Source: an uncultured Collinsella sp. (GTDB taxonomy: Bacteria; Actinomycetota; Coriobacteriia; Coriobacteriales; Coriobacteriaceae). From it: a DNA stretch of 22,318 bases. The notes beneath the pieces are model-generated. The model was not told where the DNA came from. It was given only the letters and a program-made list of their open reading frames with translations, and made no database searches. Shown here one piece after another: positions 1 through 7,599 of the stretch. Where the stretch lies: assembly GCA_958352845.1 (NCBI GenBank), contig CATWQC010000029.1, forward strand, positions 1 to 22,318. Direction: 5' to 3'. The position numbers were made by a program, and so were the translations under genes. Each line of letters begins with the position of its first letter. Within the stretch, counting starts at the first letter, position 1.

Positions 1-614
1 ATGAGCTCGGCACGCATCTGGTTACGAAGCTTGGCGTCCAGGTTGGACAGCGGCTCGTCCATCAGGAAGACCTTGGGGTCACGCACGATGGCGCGGCCGA
101 TAGCGACACGCTGGCGCTGGCCGCCGGAGAGCGCCTTGGGCTTACGGTCGAGGTACTCGGTAATGCCCAGAATCTCGGCAGCAGAGCGAACCTTGCGGTC
201 GATCTCGTCCTTGGGAACCTTCTTGAGCTCGAGCGTAAATGCCATGTTCTCGTACACCGTCATATTGGGGTACAGAGCGTAGCTCTGGAACACCATGGCG
301 ATGTCGCGGTCCTTGGGCGCCACGTCGTTGACACGCTTGCCGTCGATGAGCACATCGCCCGAGGTAATGTCCTCCAGGCCGGCGACCATGCGCATCGTCG
401 TGGACTTACCGCAGCCAGAGGGGCCAACGAGGACGACGAACTCCTGGTCGTGAACGGTGAGGTTGAAGTCCTCTACAGCGAGCACACCGTCCTCGGTAAC
501 CTTGAGGTTGTGCTTCTTCTCCTCGGTCTTCTTCTTTTTGCCAAAGAAGCCCTTCTTTTTTGACTCGTTGTTGGGATACACCTTCTGAACATGTTTGAGA
601 ACGATCTCGGCCAT
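1..614 (-). CDS. Carbohydrate ABC transporter ATP-binding protein, MsmX/UgpC type (partial, C-terminus off window)
   Basis: Energises sugar import by the two permeases upstream in the same operon, on the cytoplasmic face of the membrane. The first 204 residues are present. Visible motifs are Walker A GPSGCGKST, the Q-loop in MVFQSYALYPNMTVYENM, the ABC signature LSGGQRQRVAIGRA and Walker B VFLMDEPLSNLDAKLR. The C-terminal regulatory (TOBE) part lies beyond base 1. The start at 614 has GAAAGG 7-8 nt upstream. Odd feature: between the first beta strand (KHVQKVYP) and LAVEDFNL there is an insertion of about 30 residues, very rich in lysine (around residues 15-44), absent from E. coli MalK. I recall similar insertions in some Lachnospiraceae MsmX-type ATPases. 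Such ATPases often serve several sugar transporters. The substrate cannot be told from this subunit. Confidence 0.95.
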   Translation of the reverse strand, partial: MAEIVLKHVQKVYPNNESKKKGFFGKKKKTEEKKHNLKVTEDGVLAVEDFNLTVHDQEFVVLVGPSGCGKSTTMRMVAGLEDITSGDVLIDGKRVNDVAPKDRDIAMVFQSYALYPNMTVYENMAFTLELKKVPKDEIDRKVRSAAEILGITEYLDRKPKALSGGQRQRVAIGRAIVRDPKVFLMDEPLSNLDAKLRNQMRAEL

Positions 615-682
615 GTCTCTACCTTTCGATATGCGGCTCCGCGCTGAGGGGCGCCGCCAAAACTTGCAAAACAGTTACGGCA

Positions 683-1522
683 TCAGCCCTTGACGGCACC
701 TGCCACCACACCGTCGATGATGTACTTCTGACAGAGGATGTACATGATAACGATGGGGATAACGACCATCATGATGCAGGCCATCATGGGGCCGAGCTCG
801 ACGTGGCCGTAGCCGCCGCGGAAGTACTGGATCAAGATAGGAATGGTCTTGTACTTGGTGGAGTCGAGCGTAAGGTAGGGCAGCAGATAGTCGTTCCAGA
901 CCCACATGGTCTCGAGGATGCCGACCGAAAGATAGGTGGGCTTCATGATGGGAAGGACGATCTTAAAGAACACCTGGACCGGGTTGCAGCCATCAATCAT
1001 GGCCGCCTCCTCGATCTCGAGCGGGATGTTCTTTACAAAACCGGCGAACATAAAGACCGCCAGGCCCGCGCCAAAGCCGAGGTAGATAAAGCAGATGTTG
1101 AACGGCGTGTTGAAGCCGATGCGGTCCGCCAAATTGGACAGCGTGAACATGAGCATCTGGAACGGCACGACCATCGAGAACACGAACAGGTAATAGAAGA
1201 AGTTCGAGATCTTGTTGTTGACACGAACCACGTACCAAGCGCACATGGAGCAGCACACCAAGATCAGCACGACCGACGTGACCGTGATGATGAGCGAGTA
1301 CATAAATGCCGAGGCAAAGCCCTGCTCGTTAAGGGCGTGCATGTAGTTTGCGAGGCCGTTGAACGTCTCGGGCGTGAGCAGATCGAATGCCGTGGTGGTG
1401 CTGATTGCGGTCGCTTTCTTAAAAGAATTAAGCGCAATCATGAACACGGGGTAGATCCACGCGAGCGACAGGATCGTAAAGAAAATCGAGAGCGCGCGGT
1501 TGATAACCTTATCGCGTTTCAT
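683..1522 (-). CDS. Carbohydrate ABC transporter permease, MalG/LacG type
   Basis: Inner-membrane permease of the sugar ABC importer, 279 residues, the usual family length. About six hydrophobic segments are visible, starting with LSIFFTILSLAWIYPVFMIA (about 11-30) and ending with MMVVIPIVIMYILCQ near the C-terminus. The EAA loop that docks to the ATPase is present around residues 169-195 (EEAAMIDGCNPVQVFFKI, then LPIMKP). Its ATG overlaps the upstream permease stop by one base (TAATG), and an AAGGAGGT Shine-Dalgarno lies inside the end of that gene, so translation is probably coupled. A 68-nt gap separates it from the ATPase gene. Confidence 0.95.
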   Translation of the reverse strand: MKRDKVINRALSIFFTILSLAWIYPVFMIALNSFKKATAISTTTAFDLLTPETFNGLANYMHALNEQGFASAFMYSLIITVTSVVLILVCCSMCAWYVVRVNNKISNFFYYLFVFSMVVPFQMLMFTLSNLADRIGFNTPFNICFIYLGFGAGLAVFMFAGFVKNIPLEIEEAAMIDGCNPVQVFFKIVLPIMKPTYLSVGILETMWVWNDYLLPYLTLDSTKYKTIPILIQYFRGGYGHVELGPMMACIMMVVIPIVIMYILCQKYIIDGVVAGAVKG

Positions 1523-2376
1523 TACTGCTGCACCTCCTTGGACCTCGTGGCCTTAAGCTGGATCATGGAGATGGCCACGACCAGGATGCAGAAGATAACC
1601 GCCTTGGCCTGACCAATGCCCTGCCATGCGATACCGGCACGCGAATAGAACGTGTTGTAGATGTTCAGGGCGAGCATCTCGGTGGAGTGCGCGGGGGCGC
1701 CGCCGGTAAGGGCGAGGTTCTGGTCGAACAGCTTAAAGCCGTTGGTGATGGACAGGAACAGGCAGATGGTGATGGTCGGCATCAGGTTAGGGATCTTAAC
1801 CTTCCAAAACGTCTGCCATGCCGTAGCGCCGTCGACCTTGGCGGCCTCGATGTAGTCGGACGGAATGGACTGCAGACCAGCGATGTAGATGATCATCATG
1901 TAGCCGACCTGCTGCCACAGGGTCAGGATGATAAGGCCCCAGAAGCCAGCAGCAGAGTTAAGAGCGATGAGCTGGGCGCCCACGTTGGAGAGCAGGCAGT
2001 TGATCAGAATCTGCCAAATGTAGCCCAGCACGATGCCGCCGATCAGGTTAGGCATAAAGAAGATCGTACGGAAGATGTTGGTGCCTTTGAGCGCCTTGCG
2101 GGTGAGCGCCTGCGCAATGGCCAGGGCGATCACGTTGATGAGCACCGTCGACAGGAAGGCAAACGCCACGGTAAAGAAGAACGACGTGGAGAACTGCGGA
2201 TCGGACAGCGCACGCACGTAGTTCTCGATACCGACAAAGTGCGCGTTACTAATGATAATAAACTGGCAGAACGAGAGATAGAAGCCCTGGATAAAAGGGA
2301 TCACGAACCCGATCATAAACGCCAGGCACGTGGGCAGCATAAAGAGCGGCCACCAGCGCTTGAGTGCTTTGCCCAT
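1522..2376 (-). CDS. Carbohydrate ABC transporter permease, MalF/LacF type
   Basis: First permease of the ABC importer, 284 residues. The N-terminus has a hydrophobic segment (LFMLPTCLAFMIGFVIPFI) typical of this family. Further membrane segments follow, and an EAA loop is seen at about residues 173-195 (DYIEAAKVDGATAWQTFWKV). A good site (GAAAGGA) lies about 9 nt before the ATG at 2376. It sits between the binding-protein gene and the second permease and is separated from the former by an 83-nt gap that contains a strong stem-loop. The substrate is likely an oligosaccharide by family, but this is not determined. Confidence 0.95.
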   Translation of the reverse strand: MGKALKRWWPLFMLPTCLAFMIGFVIPFIQGFYLSFCQFIIISNAHFVGIENYVRALSDPQFSTSFFFTVAFAFLSTVLINVIALAIAQALTRKALKGTNIFRTIFFMPNLIGGIVLGYIWQILINCLLSNVGAQLIALNSAAGFWGLIILTLWQQVGYMMIIYIAGLQSIPSDYIEAAKVDGATAWQTFWKVKIPNLMPTITICLFLSITNGFKLFDQNLALTGGAPAHSTEMLALNIYNTFYSRAGIAWQGIGQAKAVIFCILVVAISMIQLKATRSKEVQQ

Positions 2377-2397
2377 AAAAGGGTCCTTTCAATATGC

Positions 2398-2431
2398 AGG
2401 GGGCGGGCAAACCAACGTCTGCCCGCCCCCT
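2398..2431 (-). promoter_or_regulatory. Intercistronic stem-loop between binding-protein and permease genes
   Basis: A perfect 12-bp stem (AGGGGGCGGGCA at 2398-2409 with TGCCCGCCCCCT at 2420-2431) and a 10-nt loop. No T-run follows it on the minus strand, so it is unlikely to be a full terminator. It lies 33 nt after the binding-protein stop and ahead of the permease ribosome site. Known malE-malF type operons use such structures to stabilise the upstream mRNA and give more binding protein than permease. The same role is inferred here. Confidence 0.7.
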
Positions 2432-2463
2432 GTCGCTAATCAGATAGCTTGGGCAGCAACTGC

Positions 2464-3780
2464 TTACTCGGAAGCGGCCTTCTCGGTCTTCCAGCCATCG
2501 ACGAAGGCGTTCTTGACGCCGTCCCACTTGCTGTTATCGGCAGCGTAGGCAATCAGAGCCTGCTTGAGGTTCTTCTTCCACTCCTCGGAAGGAATGTAGA
2601 CGAAGTCCCAAGCGACGGTCTTCTTGCCGTCCTTGGCCATGGCAACGGCCTGCTGCGAGAAGACGTTGGTGGTCTCCTTGGCGCTCTTGAACGGAGCGGT
2701 CAGACCCATCTTGTCGGCGATGATGCTGGTCGGGGTGTCAGCGGTGACGCACCAATACATGAAGTCCTCGGTGGCCTTCTGGGCATCCTCGGAAGCCTGG
2801 GAACTGACGCACCAGTAGTTCTCGCCACCGGAGCACAGGCCCTGGTTCTCCTCGCCGTCAACACCGATGTAGATGGGCATCATGCCAATCTGATCGTCGG
2901 TCATGCCGGCCTTGACGAGGTCAGAGTAGGCCCAAGAGCCGTTCTGGTAGAAGACGGCCTTGCCGGTTGCGAACTCGTTGGTGGCGTCGTCGCCGGTCTT
3001 GGAAGCAAGCTGCGAAGGATCGCAGGTGGAGTCGGTGATGTACAGGTCGAAGATCTGCTTGTAGTTGTCGAGGAACTCACCCTTGATCTCGTCGTCCTCC
3101 TGGTTGTGCTCCTTCTCAAACTCGTAGTAGAGCGGCATGTTGGCAAGGTGGGTGGTGTAGCGCCAGCTGGAGGAGTCGTCCATGCCGGCGGAAGTGAAGG
3201 CACCCTCGACACCAAGCTCGTCCTTGCGGGCCTGGATGTCGTCGGCACAAGCCTTCAGCTTGTCGAAGGAGTTGATGTCCTCGGCCTTGTAGCCAGCCTT
3301 CTCGAGCAGCTGCTTGTTGTAAATAATGCCGAAGCTCTCCTGAACCCAGTCGATGCACACATCCTTGCCGTCGGACTGCAGAGCCAGGGAGTCGTCAATG
3401 AGCTCACCGCGGAGCTTGGTATCGGACAGGTCGGCGCAGTAATCTTTCCAGTTCTTAAGACCGGTGGGGCCGTTGACCTGGAACAGGGTCGGAGCGGAGC
3501 TCTTGGACATCTCGGACTTAAGCTTCTCCTCGTAGGTGTTGGAGGCAGCGGTCACGATCTTGACCTCGACGCCCTTCTCCTTCTTATAAGCCTTGGCGAT
3601 CTCCTTCCACTCCTTGTCGACCTCGGGCTTGAATTGGAGGAAGTAGACCTCGGCAGCGTCACCAGAAGCAGAGGAGCCGGAGCCGGCAGAACCACCGCAA
3701 CCCACGAGGCCCAGACCAAGAACTGCAGCCGCGGAACCAGCAAAGCCCAGGAACTGCCTTCTGCTCATTTCGTTCTTCAT
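2464..3780 (-). CDS. Extracellular sugar-binding lipoprotein (ABC solute-binding protein family 1)
   Basis: Captures the sugar outside the membrane and delivers it to the permeases. It has 438 residues from the chosen start. The ATG at 3780 was preferred over the upstream in-frame start at 3798 because AAAGGGTGG lies 7 nt before it. The N-terminus shows a twin-arginine signal (SRRQFLG, residues 6-12), a hydrophobic stretch and the lipobox LVGC with Cys28 as the probable lipidated residue. A Gly/Ser-rich linker follows, then a mature domain resembling maltose and raffinose-type binding proteins. It is the first gene of the operon. Ligand specificity is not readable from sequence. The twin-arginine motif suggests export of a folded protein by Tat, which is inference. 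Confidence 0.93.
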   Translation of the reverse strand: MKNEMSRRQFLGFAGSAAAVLGLGLVGCGGSAGSGSSASGDAAEVYFLQFKPEVDKEWKEIAKAYKKEKGVEVKIVTAASNTYEEKLKSEMSKSSAPTLFQVNGPTGLKNWKDYCADLSDTKLRGELIDDSLALQSDGKDVCIDWVQESFGIIYNKQLLEKAGYKAEDINSFDKLKACADDIQARKDELGVEGAFTSAGMDDSSSWRYTTHLANMPLYYEFEKEHNQEDDEIKGEFLDNYKQIFDLYITDSTCDPSQLASKTGDDATNEFATGKAVFYQNGSWAYSDLVKAGMTDDQIGMMPIYIGVDGEENQGLCSGGENYWCVSSQASEDAQKATEDFMYWCVTADTPTSIIADKMGLTAPFKSAKETTNVFSQQAVAMAKDGKKTVAWDFVYIPSEEWKKNLKQALIAYAADNSKWDGVKNAFVDGWKTEKAASE

Positions 3781-3803
3781 TACAATCCACCCTTTCACAC
3801 CGT

Positions 3804-3822
3804 GGCGGCACCCTTTGCCGCC
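3804..3822 (-). promoter_or_regulatory. Hairpin in the 5' leader of the sugar-binding-protein gene
   Basis: GGCGGCA (3804-3810) pairs perfectly with TGCCGCC (3816-3822) across a 5-nt loop, 24 nt upstream of the start codon and just before the ribosome site. A second small dyad, GGGG-n6-CCCC, lies at 3841-3854. No T-run follows. It could protect the mRNA 5' end or tune translation. The rest of 3823-3888 shows nothing further that I can name. Confidence 0.4.
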
Positions 3823-3888
3823 GCCTTCGGAGATTGGCTCGGGGACTTTGCCCCTTTTGCTGATTTGAACGATACGCTATTTGGCTAG

Positions 3889-3900
3889 TTGTTTGAACAA
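3889..3900. promoter_or_regulatory. Putative GntR operator upstream of the ABC operon, proximal
   Basis: TTGTTTGAACAA is a near-palindrome of the TTGT-n4-ACAA type, 109 bp upstream of the binding-protein ATG. A similar site is at 3964-3975 and related half-similar sites flank the gntR/PTS divergent region. TreR-family repressors are known to bind sites such as TTGTATATACAA, so assignment to the neighbouring regulator is reasonable but inferred. A possible -10 (TAATAC) abuts it on the minus strand, but I see no convincing -35. Confidence 0.45.
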
Positions 3901-3963
3901 GTATTACTAGAGCGGTAGAAAAACTTCGGTGAACGGTAATTTCAACTTGCTACTTGACAAGTT

Positions 3964-3975
3964 TTGTATAAACAA
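3964..3975. promoter_or_regulatory. Putative GntR operator upstream of the ABC operon, distal
   Basis: TTGTATAAACAA fits TTGT-n4-ACAA and is very close to the known TreR-type operator pattern. Its centre lies 75 bp from that of the site at 3889-3900, about seven helical turns, which would allow repression by looping. A further perfect dyad ACTTG-A-CAAGT sits between them at 3952-3962. Confidence 0.45.
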
Positions 3976-3993
3976 TTATTTGTTATCTAATGC

Positions 3994-4048
3994 AGAGAAA
4001 ACGCCCGGTCAAGCCGATGTACCGTCGGTTTGACCGGGCGTTTTCTCT
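3994..4048 (-). terminator. Intrinsic terminator of the gntR gene (symmetric, could work on both strands)
   Basis: A perfect 19-bp stem pairs 3994-4012 with 4030-4048. Both arms carry GCCCGGTC next to a TTTTCTCT tail on the exit side. It starts 38 nt after the gntR stop codon on the minus strand and insulates gntR from the ABC operon. No plus-strand gene ends here, so the plus-strand activity would be incidental. Confidence 0.9.
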
Positions 4049-4086
4049 TTGAGGCCATGAGTCTCGTCAGGCTGCGAGCTAGCCGG

Positions 4087-4806
4087 CTATCGCTTGGAAT
4101 TGACGCGGTAATGGAAGATCTCGGGGTGTGTGCGAGTGTGCGTCACCTCAAACAAGATGCCATCCGAGGTGTACGACTGACTCTCCATGACGGCAACGCA
4201 GTTGTATTTGCCGAGGTCAAGATAGCTGCAGTCCTCATCGTTGGCGAGCTCGACACTCACCGTACGACGGCTCGCCATCACTTTGACACCGCGCTTGTGC
4301 TCCAGATAGCCGTAAATAGAATCTGCCGCGATCTCGGGAGTCAGGCCCTTGGCGATCGACGCCAAAAAATAGCCATGGTCCACTTGGCGCACGTTGCCGT
4401 TGAGGCTTCGGACACGCACTACGCGAATCAACTCCTCGCCCACCTTAAAGCCCAGGTGACGAGAGAGTTGCTCGGTGCAAACCAGATGTTCGAAAGACTT
4501 AACGTCCGTCGATGCAACGGCATTGTTGCGCTTTGCAAACTCGCCAAACGACTCAACCTCTTCGAGTGCGCCCAACATGTCGGTTTCGCCCTTAAGCCAA
4601 ATAACGCGCACGCCCTTGCCGTGTATGGGCTGCACAAACATCCCGTCGGCCAGCATGCTCAAAGCGCGGCGGACGGTATTGCGCGTGCAGCCAAATTCCG
4701 CGGTCAGCTCGGCTTCGGTTGGCAGCATCTCCTGAAACGCATAGGTCCCATTAATGATGCGCGAGCGTATTTCTCGGTAGATTCCTTCGTATATCGCTTT
4801 TGGCAT
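4087..4806 (-). CDS. GntR-family transcriptional regulator, HutC/TreR subgroup
   Basis: A 239-residue DNA-binding regulator. Residues about 5-70 form the winged helix of GntR proteins (LPTEAELTAEFGCTRNTVRR, then HGKGVRV). From about residue 80 to the end is a UTRA effector domain. Its pattern (LTPEIAADSIYGYLEH near 155-170 and the tail FHYRVNSKR) reminds me most of the trehalose repressor TreR, which senses a sugar phosphate. The ATG at 4806 has AGAGGTG upstream. It is divergent from the PTS-phosphatase fusion and lies upstream of, but is terminated before, the ABC operon. I infer that it represses both in the absence of a sugar-phosphate signal. The effector may differ from trehalose-6-phosphate. 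Confidence 0.9.
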   Translation of the reverse strand: MPKAIYEGIYREIRSRIINGTYAFQEMLPTEAELTAEFGCTRNTVRRALSMLADGMFVQPIHGKGVRVIWLKGETDMLGALEEVESFGEFAKRNNAVASTDVKSFEHLVCTEQLSRHLGFKVGEELIRVVRVRSLNGNVRQVDHGYFLASIAKGLTPEIAADSIYGYLEHKRGVKVMASRRTVSVELANDEDCSYLDLGKYNCVAVMESQSYTSDGILFEVTHTRTHPEIFHYRVNSKR

Positions 4807-4860
4807 TGTTTCACCTCTACATTATTCATTTCCGGCTAGGCACGATAGCATTTCTTAAAG

Positions 4861-4870
4861 TTGTTTAAAC
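4861..4870. promoter_or_regulatory. Putative operator in the gntR promoter region
   Basis: TTGTTTAAAC, the same core as at 3889 and 4983, lies 55 bp upstream of the gntR start. It is followed at 4869-4881 by the perfect dyad ACCGA-ATA-TCGGT. The position suits autoregulation. Binding is inferred only from repetition of the motif. Confidence 0.4.
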
Positions 4871-4896
4871 CGAATATCGGTAAAGCGACAGGATTT

Positions 4897-4910
4897 AACC
4901 GTTGACGGTT
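4897..4910. promoter_or_regulatory. Perfect 14-bp dyad in the gntR/PTS divergent region
   Basis: AACCGT-TG-ACGGTT is a perfect inverted repeat midway between the divergent genes, with weaker flanking symmetry (ACAG at 4888-4891 and CTGT at 4912-4915). It differs from the TTGTTTAAAC sites and might bind a second regulator. Nothing else in the window repeats it. Confidence 0.35.
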
Positions 4911-4969
4911 TCTGTCATGCCCAAATCGGTTTCGCTCAAAACTGCCGGTACGACACTCGTCTGGTCCTC

Positions 4970-4992
4970 TACAATGAATCCATTGTTTAAAC
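4970..4992 (+). promoter_or_regulatory. Probable -10 and downstream operator of the PTS-phosphatase gene
   Basis: TACAAT (4970-4975) is a good -10 with no good -35 at the right distance. TTGTTTAAAC at 4983-4992 would cover the transcription start, as expected for a repressor site. A perfect inverted repeat ACAATG-AATC-CATTGT spans 4971-4986 and overlaps both. Confidence 0.45.
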
Positions 4993-5035
4993 GTTTCCCC
5001 ACGCGCAACGCGCCTCGATATTCGGAAGGCAGAAC

Positions 5036-7486
5036 ATGCTGCAAAAAATCCAACGCTTTGGCGGGGCAATGTTCGCGCCCGCCATGCTGTTTTCTATATC
5101 AGGCCTCATGGTCGGCGTCTCCGCTCTCGCAACGACTGCGGACATCGTCGGCGATCTCGCCGTATACGGAACCCCTTGGTACGTTTTCTGGGCTATCATC
5201 CAGCGCGGCTCGTGGACGGTCTTTAAACGCCTCCCGCTCCTTTTTGCCGTAGCGCTGCCCATCGGTCTTGCCCAAAAACAACCGGCTCGTTGCTGCCTCG
5301 AGGCTCTCGTCGCCTATTTTGCCTACTGCTTCTTTTTGAGCGAGATCATTAAGCTGAGCGGAGACAACCTTGGACTTGAGTACCCGTCATCTTTGACCTC
5401 CGCCAGCGGTATCACCGTCATCGACGGCATCAAGACGCTCGACACCGGCATTATCGGCCCGCTGGCGGTATCGGCAACCGTCGTCGCCATCCATGACCGC
5501 TTCTACGATGCCAAAATTCCCGATTGGCTCGGCACCTTCTCGGGCTCCTCGCTGGTCTACCTCATCAGCTTTTTTGCCGTGTTTGCCCTTGCCGCTATCT
5601 CGGCCGCCATCGTGCCCTACGTATACGATGTAACTGATACGCTGCGTCACGCGCTTGCAGGCATCGGTCCCTTTGGCGTGGGCATCTTTGTCTTTTTAGA
5701 ACGAGCACTCGAGCCCTTTGGCCTGCACCACCTGCTCTACATGCCGATCTACTACGACAACCTGGTCATTAACGACGGCATCTACGCCACGTGGAGCAGC
5801 TTGCTCCCCATCCTCTCCCATAGCACGCGCCCCCTTAATGAACTTGCGCCGTGGGCCGGTTTTACCGCCACCGGCTGGGTCAAGCTCTTTGGCCTTCCTG
5901 CCATCGCAGCTGCGTTCTACTCCACCGCAAAACCCGAGCGCCGCGCCGGCCTCAGGGTCATCCTTGCTCCCGCCATCATCGCCTCGGTGGTTTGCGGCGT
6001 TACCGAGCCACTCGAGTTTCTCTTTATGTTCACCCACCCCGGGCTCTTTTTGCTCTACGCCGTCTTATCGTCTTGCCTTGCCACAACTATGAATCTCTTT
6101 GGCATCGTCGGCATCTTCTCGGGCGGCCTCATGGAGATGGCAGCCTTCAACTTTATTCCGCTCATGCGCACGCATGCCGGTGCCTATCTTTTGGCGCTCG
6201 GTATCGGCCTTGCCTTTAGCCTCATCTTTTTTGTTAGTTTTCGGGCACTCATCTTGGTCTATGACCTTAAGACACCGGGCCGCGAGGATCATGTTGCCAA
6301 TCGCGCGGCAATCGATTGTTTAACGGGAAGCGACTTTGCCAAAGAGCAATCCCCCAATGACGAGGTCGATAGTCGATCCGATCAAGATCACGTCCTCGCT
6401 GAGCGGGTAATTCAGCTTTTAGGTGGCGTTGGCAATATCGTGGGCGCAACCAACTGCGCCACGCGCCTGCGCGTCGAGGTCGCAGACCCTTCCATCGTTG
6501 CAGATAACGCGTCGTTTGTCGCGGTGGGCGCCAAGGGCCTCATCATTACGGGCAAGACCGCCCAGGTGGTCATCGGCATCTCCGTTCCCCGCGTTAAAGA
6601 GCATTTTGACCAGATCATGGGCCTCGAGCCGGAATTTGTGCCCACCACCTCGGCCTCCCCTGCCGCCAGCGCAGCCCATAAGCGCGGCGATATTTGCTTC
6701 TTCGATATCGACGGAACGCTCGCCTGGCAAGACCCCAGGCTCGCCCAAGACCTTCCCGAAGACGAGCGGGACCTCTCCCCCTATCCCAACGAGGCGGTTT
6801 CGCAGGCAATCCGCGAGTTTGTCGCCAACGGCAACATGGCCTTTATCTGCACGGGACGTACCCTCAGCTGCATCCACCCCAAACTTCTTGAGCTGCCTTG
6901 GACCGGCATCGTCTGTCTTGCGGGCGGTTACGCCGAGATCAACGGACACGCAATTCGCGATCTGTCGATGACGCCCAGTATGCTGCAGCGTCTTGCCCCC
7001 TACCTTGAGCAATCGGGCGAGGTCATCCGCTTTGAGGGCCTCAACGGCGTCGTGCGCATGAGTGCCGATGCGCCCGATGCTCCCAGATACGCGCGCACCC
7101 TGGGCGACGCAGTCACGCAGCTGCAACATTACAGTGTCTACAAGATCTTGATGTCTACATCGCTCGCCAACCACATCGCTCAAGATAAGGCACTTGAGCC
7201 GCTGCTATGCTTTAACGAGCTCGAACTCGAGGTAACCGAAATCTCGCCCCGCGAATGCACGAAGCGCGGGGGCATCCAGTCTGTACTCGACGCCCTCGAC
7301 CCCCACCACGGAACCGTATACGGCATTGGCGACGCCAGCAATGACGTCTCGCTGATGAACGCCGTCGATGTCGGTATCGCCATGGGCAATGCGCCGGACT
7401 ATCTCAAGGATAAGGCCGATTACGTGACCGACACCGTCGATCACGACGGTGTCGTTGCGGCGCTCGAGCATTTTGGGCTGATTTAG
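5036..7486 (+). CDS. Fusion of PTS EIICB (glucose/maltose type) with a Cof-type HAD phosphatase
   Basis: An 816-residue protein in three parts. Residues about 1-410 are a polytopic EIIC domain like MalX/GlvC (signatures ERALEPFGLHHLLYMP, GVTEPLEFLFMF, YDLKTPGR). Residues about 449-530 are EIIB with the phosphorylated cysteine Cys474 in NCATRLRVEV. After an Ala/Ser/Pro linker, residues about 552-816 are a HAD phosphatase: nucleophile Asp557 and acid Asp559 in FFDIDGTLA, Thr606 in ICTGR, Lys743 in TKRGG and the metal site GDASND (765-770). All catalytic residues are intact. No EIIA is encoded here, so one must come from elsewhere. The start is supported by GGAAGG 7 nt upstream. EIICB imports and phosphorylates a sugar, and the tethered phosphatase could remove the phosphate again. 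The sugar is unknown. Reading frame is continuous, so this is a real fusion unless there is a sequencing error. Confidence 0.9.
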   Translation: MLQKIQRFGGAMFAPAMLFSISGLMVGVSALATTADIVGDLAVYGTPWYVFWAIIQRGSWTVFKRLPLLFAVALPIGLAQKQPARCCLEALVAYFAYCFFLSEIIKLSGDNLGLEYPSSLTSASGITVIDGIKTLDTGIIGPLAVSATVVAIHDRFYDAKIPDWLGTFSGSSLVYLISFFAVFALAAISAAIVPYVYDVTDTLRHALAGIGPFGVGIFVFLERALEPFGLHHLLYMPIYYDNLVINDGIYATWSSLLPILSHSTRPLNELAPWAGFTATGWVKLFGLPAIAAAFYSTAKPERRAGLRVILAPAIIASVVCGVTEPLEFLFMFTHPGLFLLYAVLSSCLATTMNLFGIVGIFSGGLMEMAAFNFIPLMRTHAGAYLLALGIGLAFSLIFFVSFRALILVYDLKTPGREDHVANRAAIDCLTGSDFAKEQSPNDEVDSRSDQDHVLAERVIQLLGGVGNIVGATNCATRLRVEVADPSIVADNASFVAVGAKGLIITGKTAQVVIGISVPRVKEHFDQIMGLEPEFVPTTSASPAASAAHKRGDICFFDIDGTLAWQDPRLAQDLPEDERDLSPYPNEAVSQAIREFVANGNMAFICTGRTLSCIHPKLLELPWTGIVCLAGGYAEINGHAIRDLSMTPSMLQRLAPYLEQSGEVIRFEGLNGVVRMSADAPDAPRYARTLGDAVTQLQHYSVYKILMSTSLANHIAQDKALEPLLCFNELELEVTEISPRECTKRGGIQSVLDALDPHHGTVYGIGDASNDVSLMNAVDVGIAMGNAPDYLKDKADYVTDTVDHDGVVAALEHFGLI

Positions 7487-7555
7487 GCGCGCTCCATCAA
7501 ACGCACGCCCGTTGTCCCAAATCGCCAAAACTGCCGCGCCAAACGCCCTAATGTG

Positions 7556-7578
7556 GCAATATGTTGTCTGCATATTGC
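7556..7578. promoter_or_regulatory. Inverted repeat ahead of the polyprenyl synthase gene
   Basis: GCAATATG (7556-7563) and CATATTGC (7571-7578) form a perfect 8-bp dyad with a 7-nt spacer, 22 nt before the chosen ATG. It could be an operator or a leader hairpin. No clear promoter is visible in 7487-7599. Confidence 0.35.
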
Positions 7579-7599
7579 ATCAACGCAACCTCAGAAAGA

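Noticed and set aside
2449..3888. 479-residue plus-strand open frame antisense to the sugar-binding protein gene
   Set aside because: The repeating Leu/Val/Gly composition mirrors the opposite-strand codons. It also runs through the binding-protein start region and leader. No ribosome site or domain supports it.
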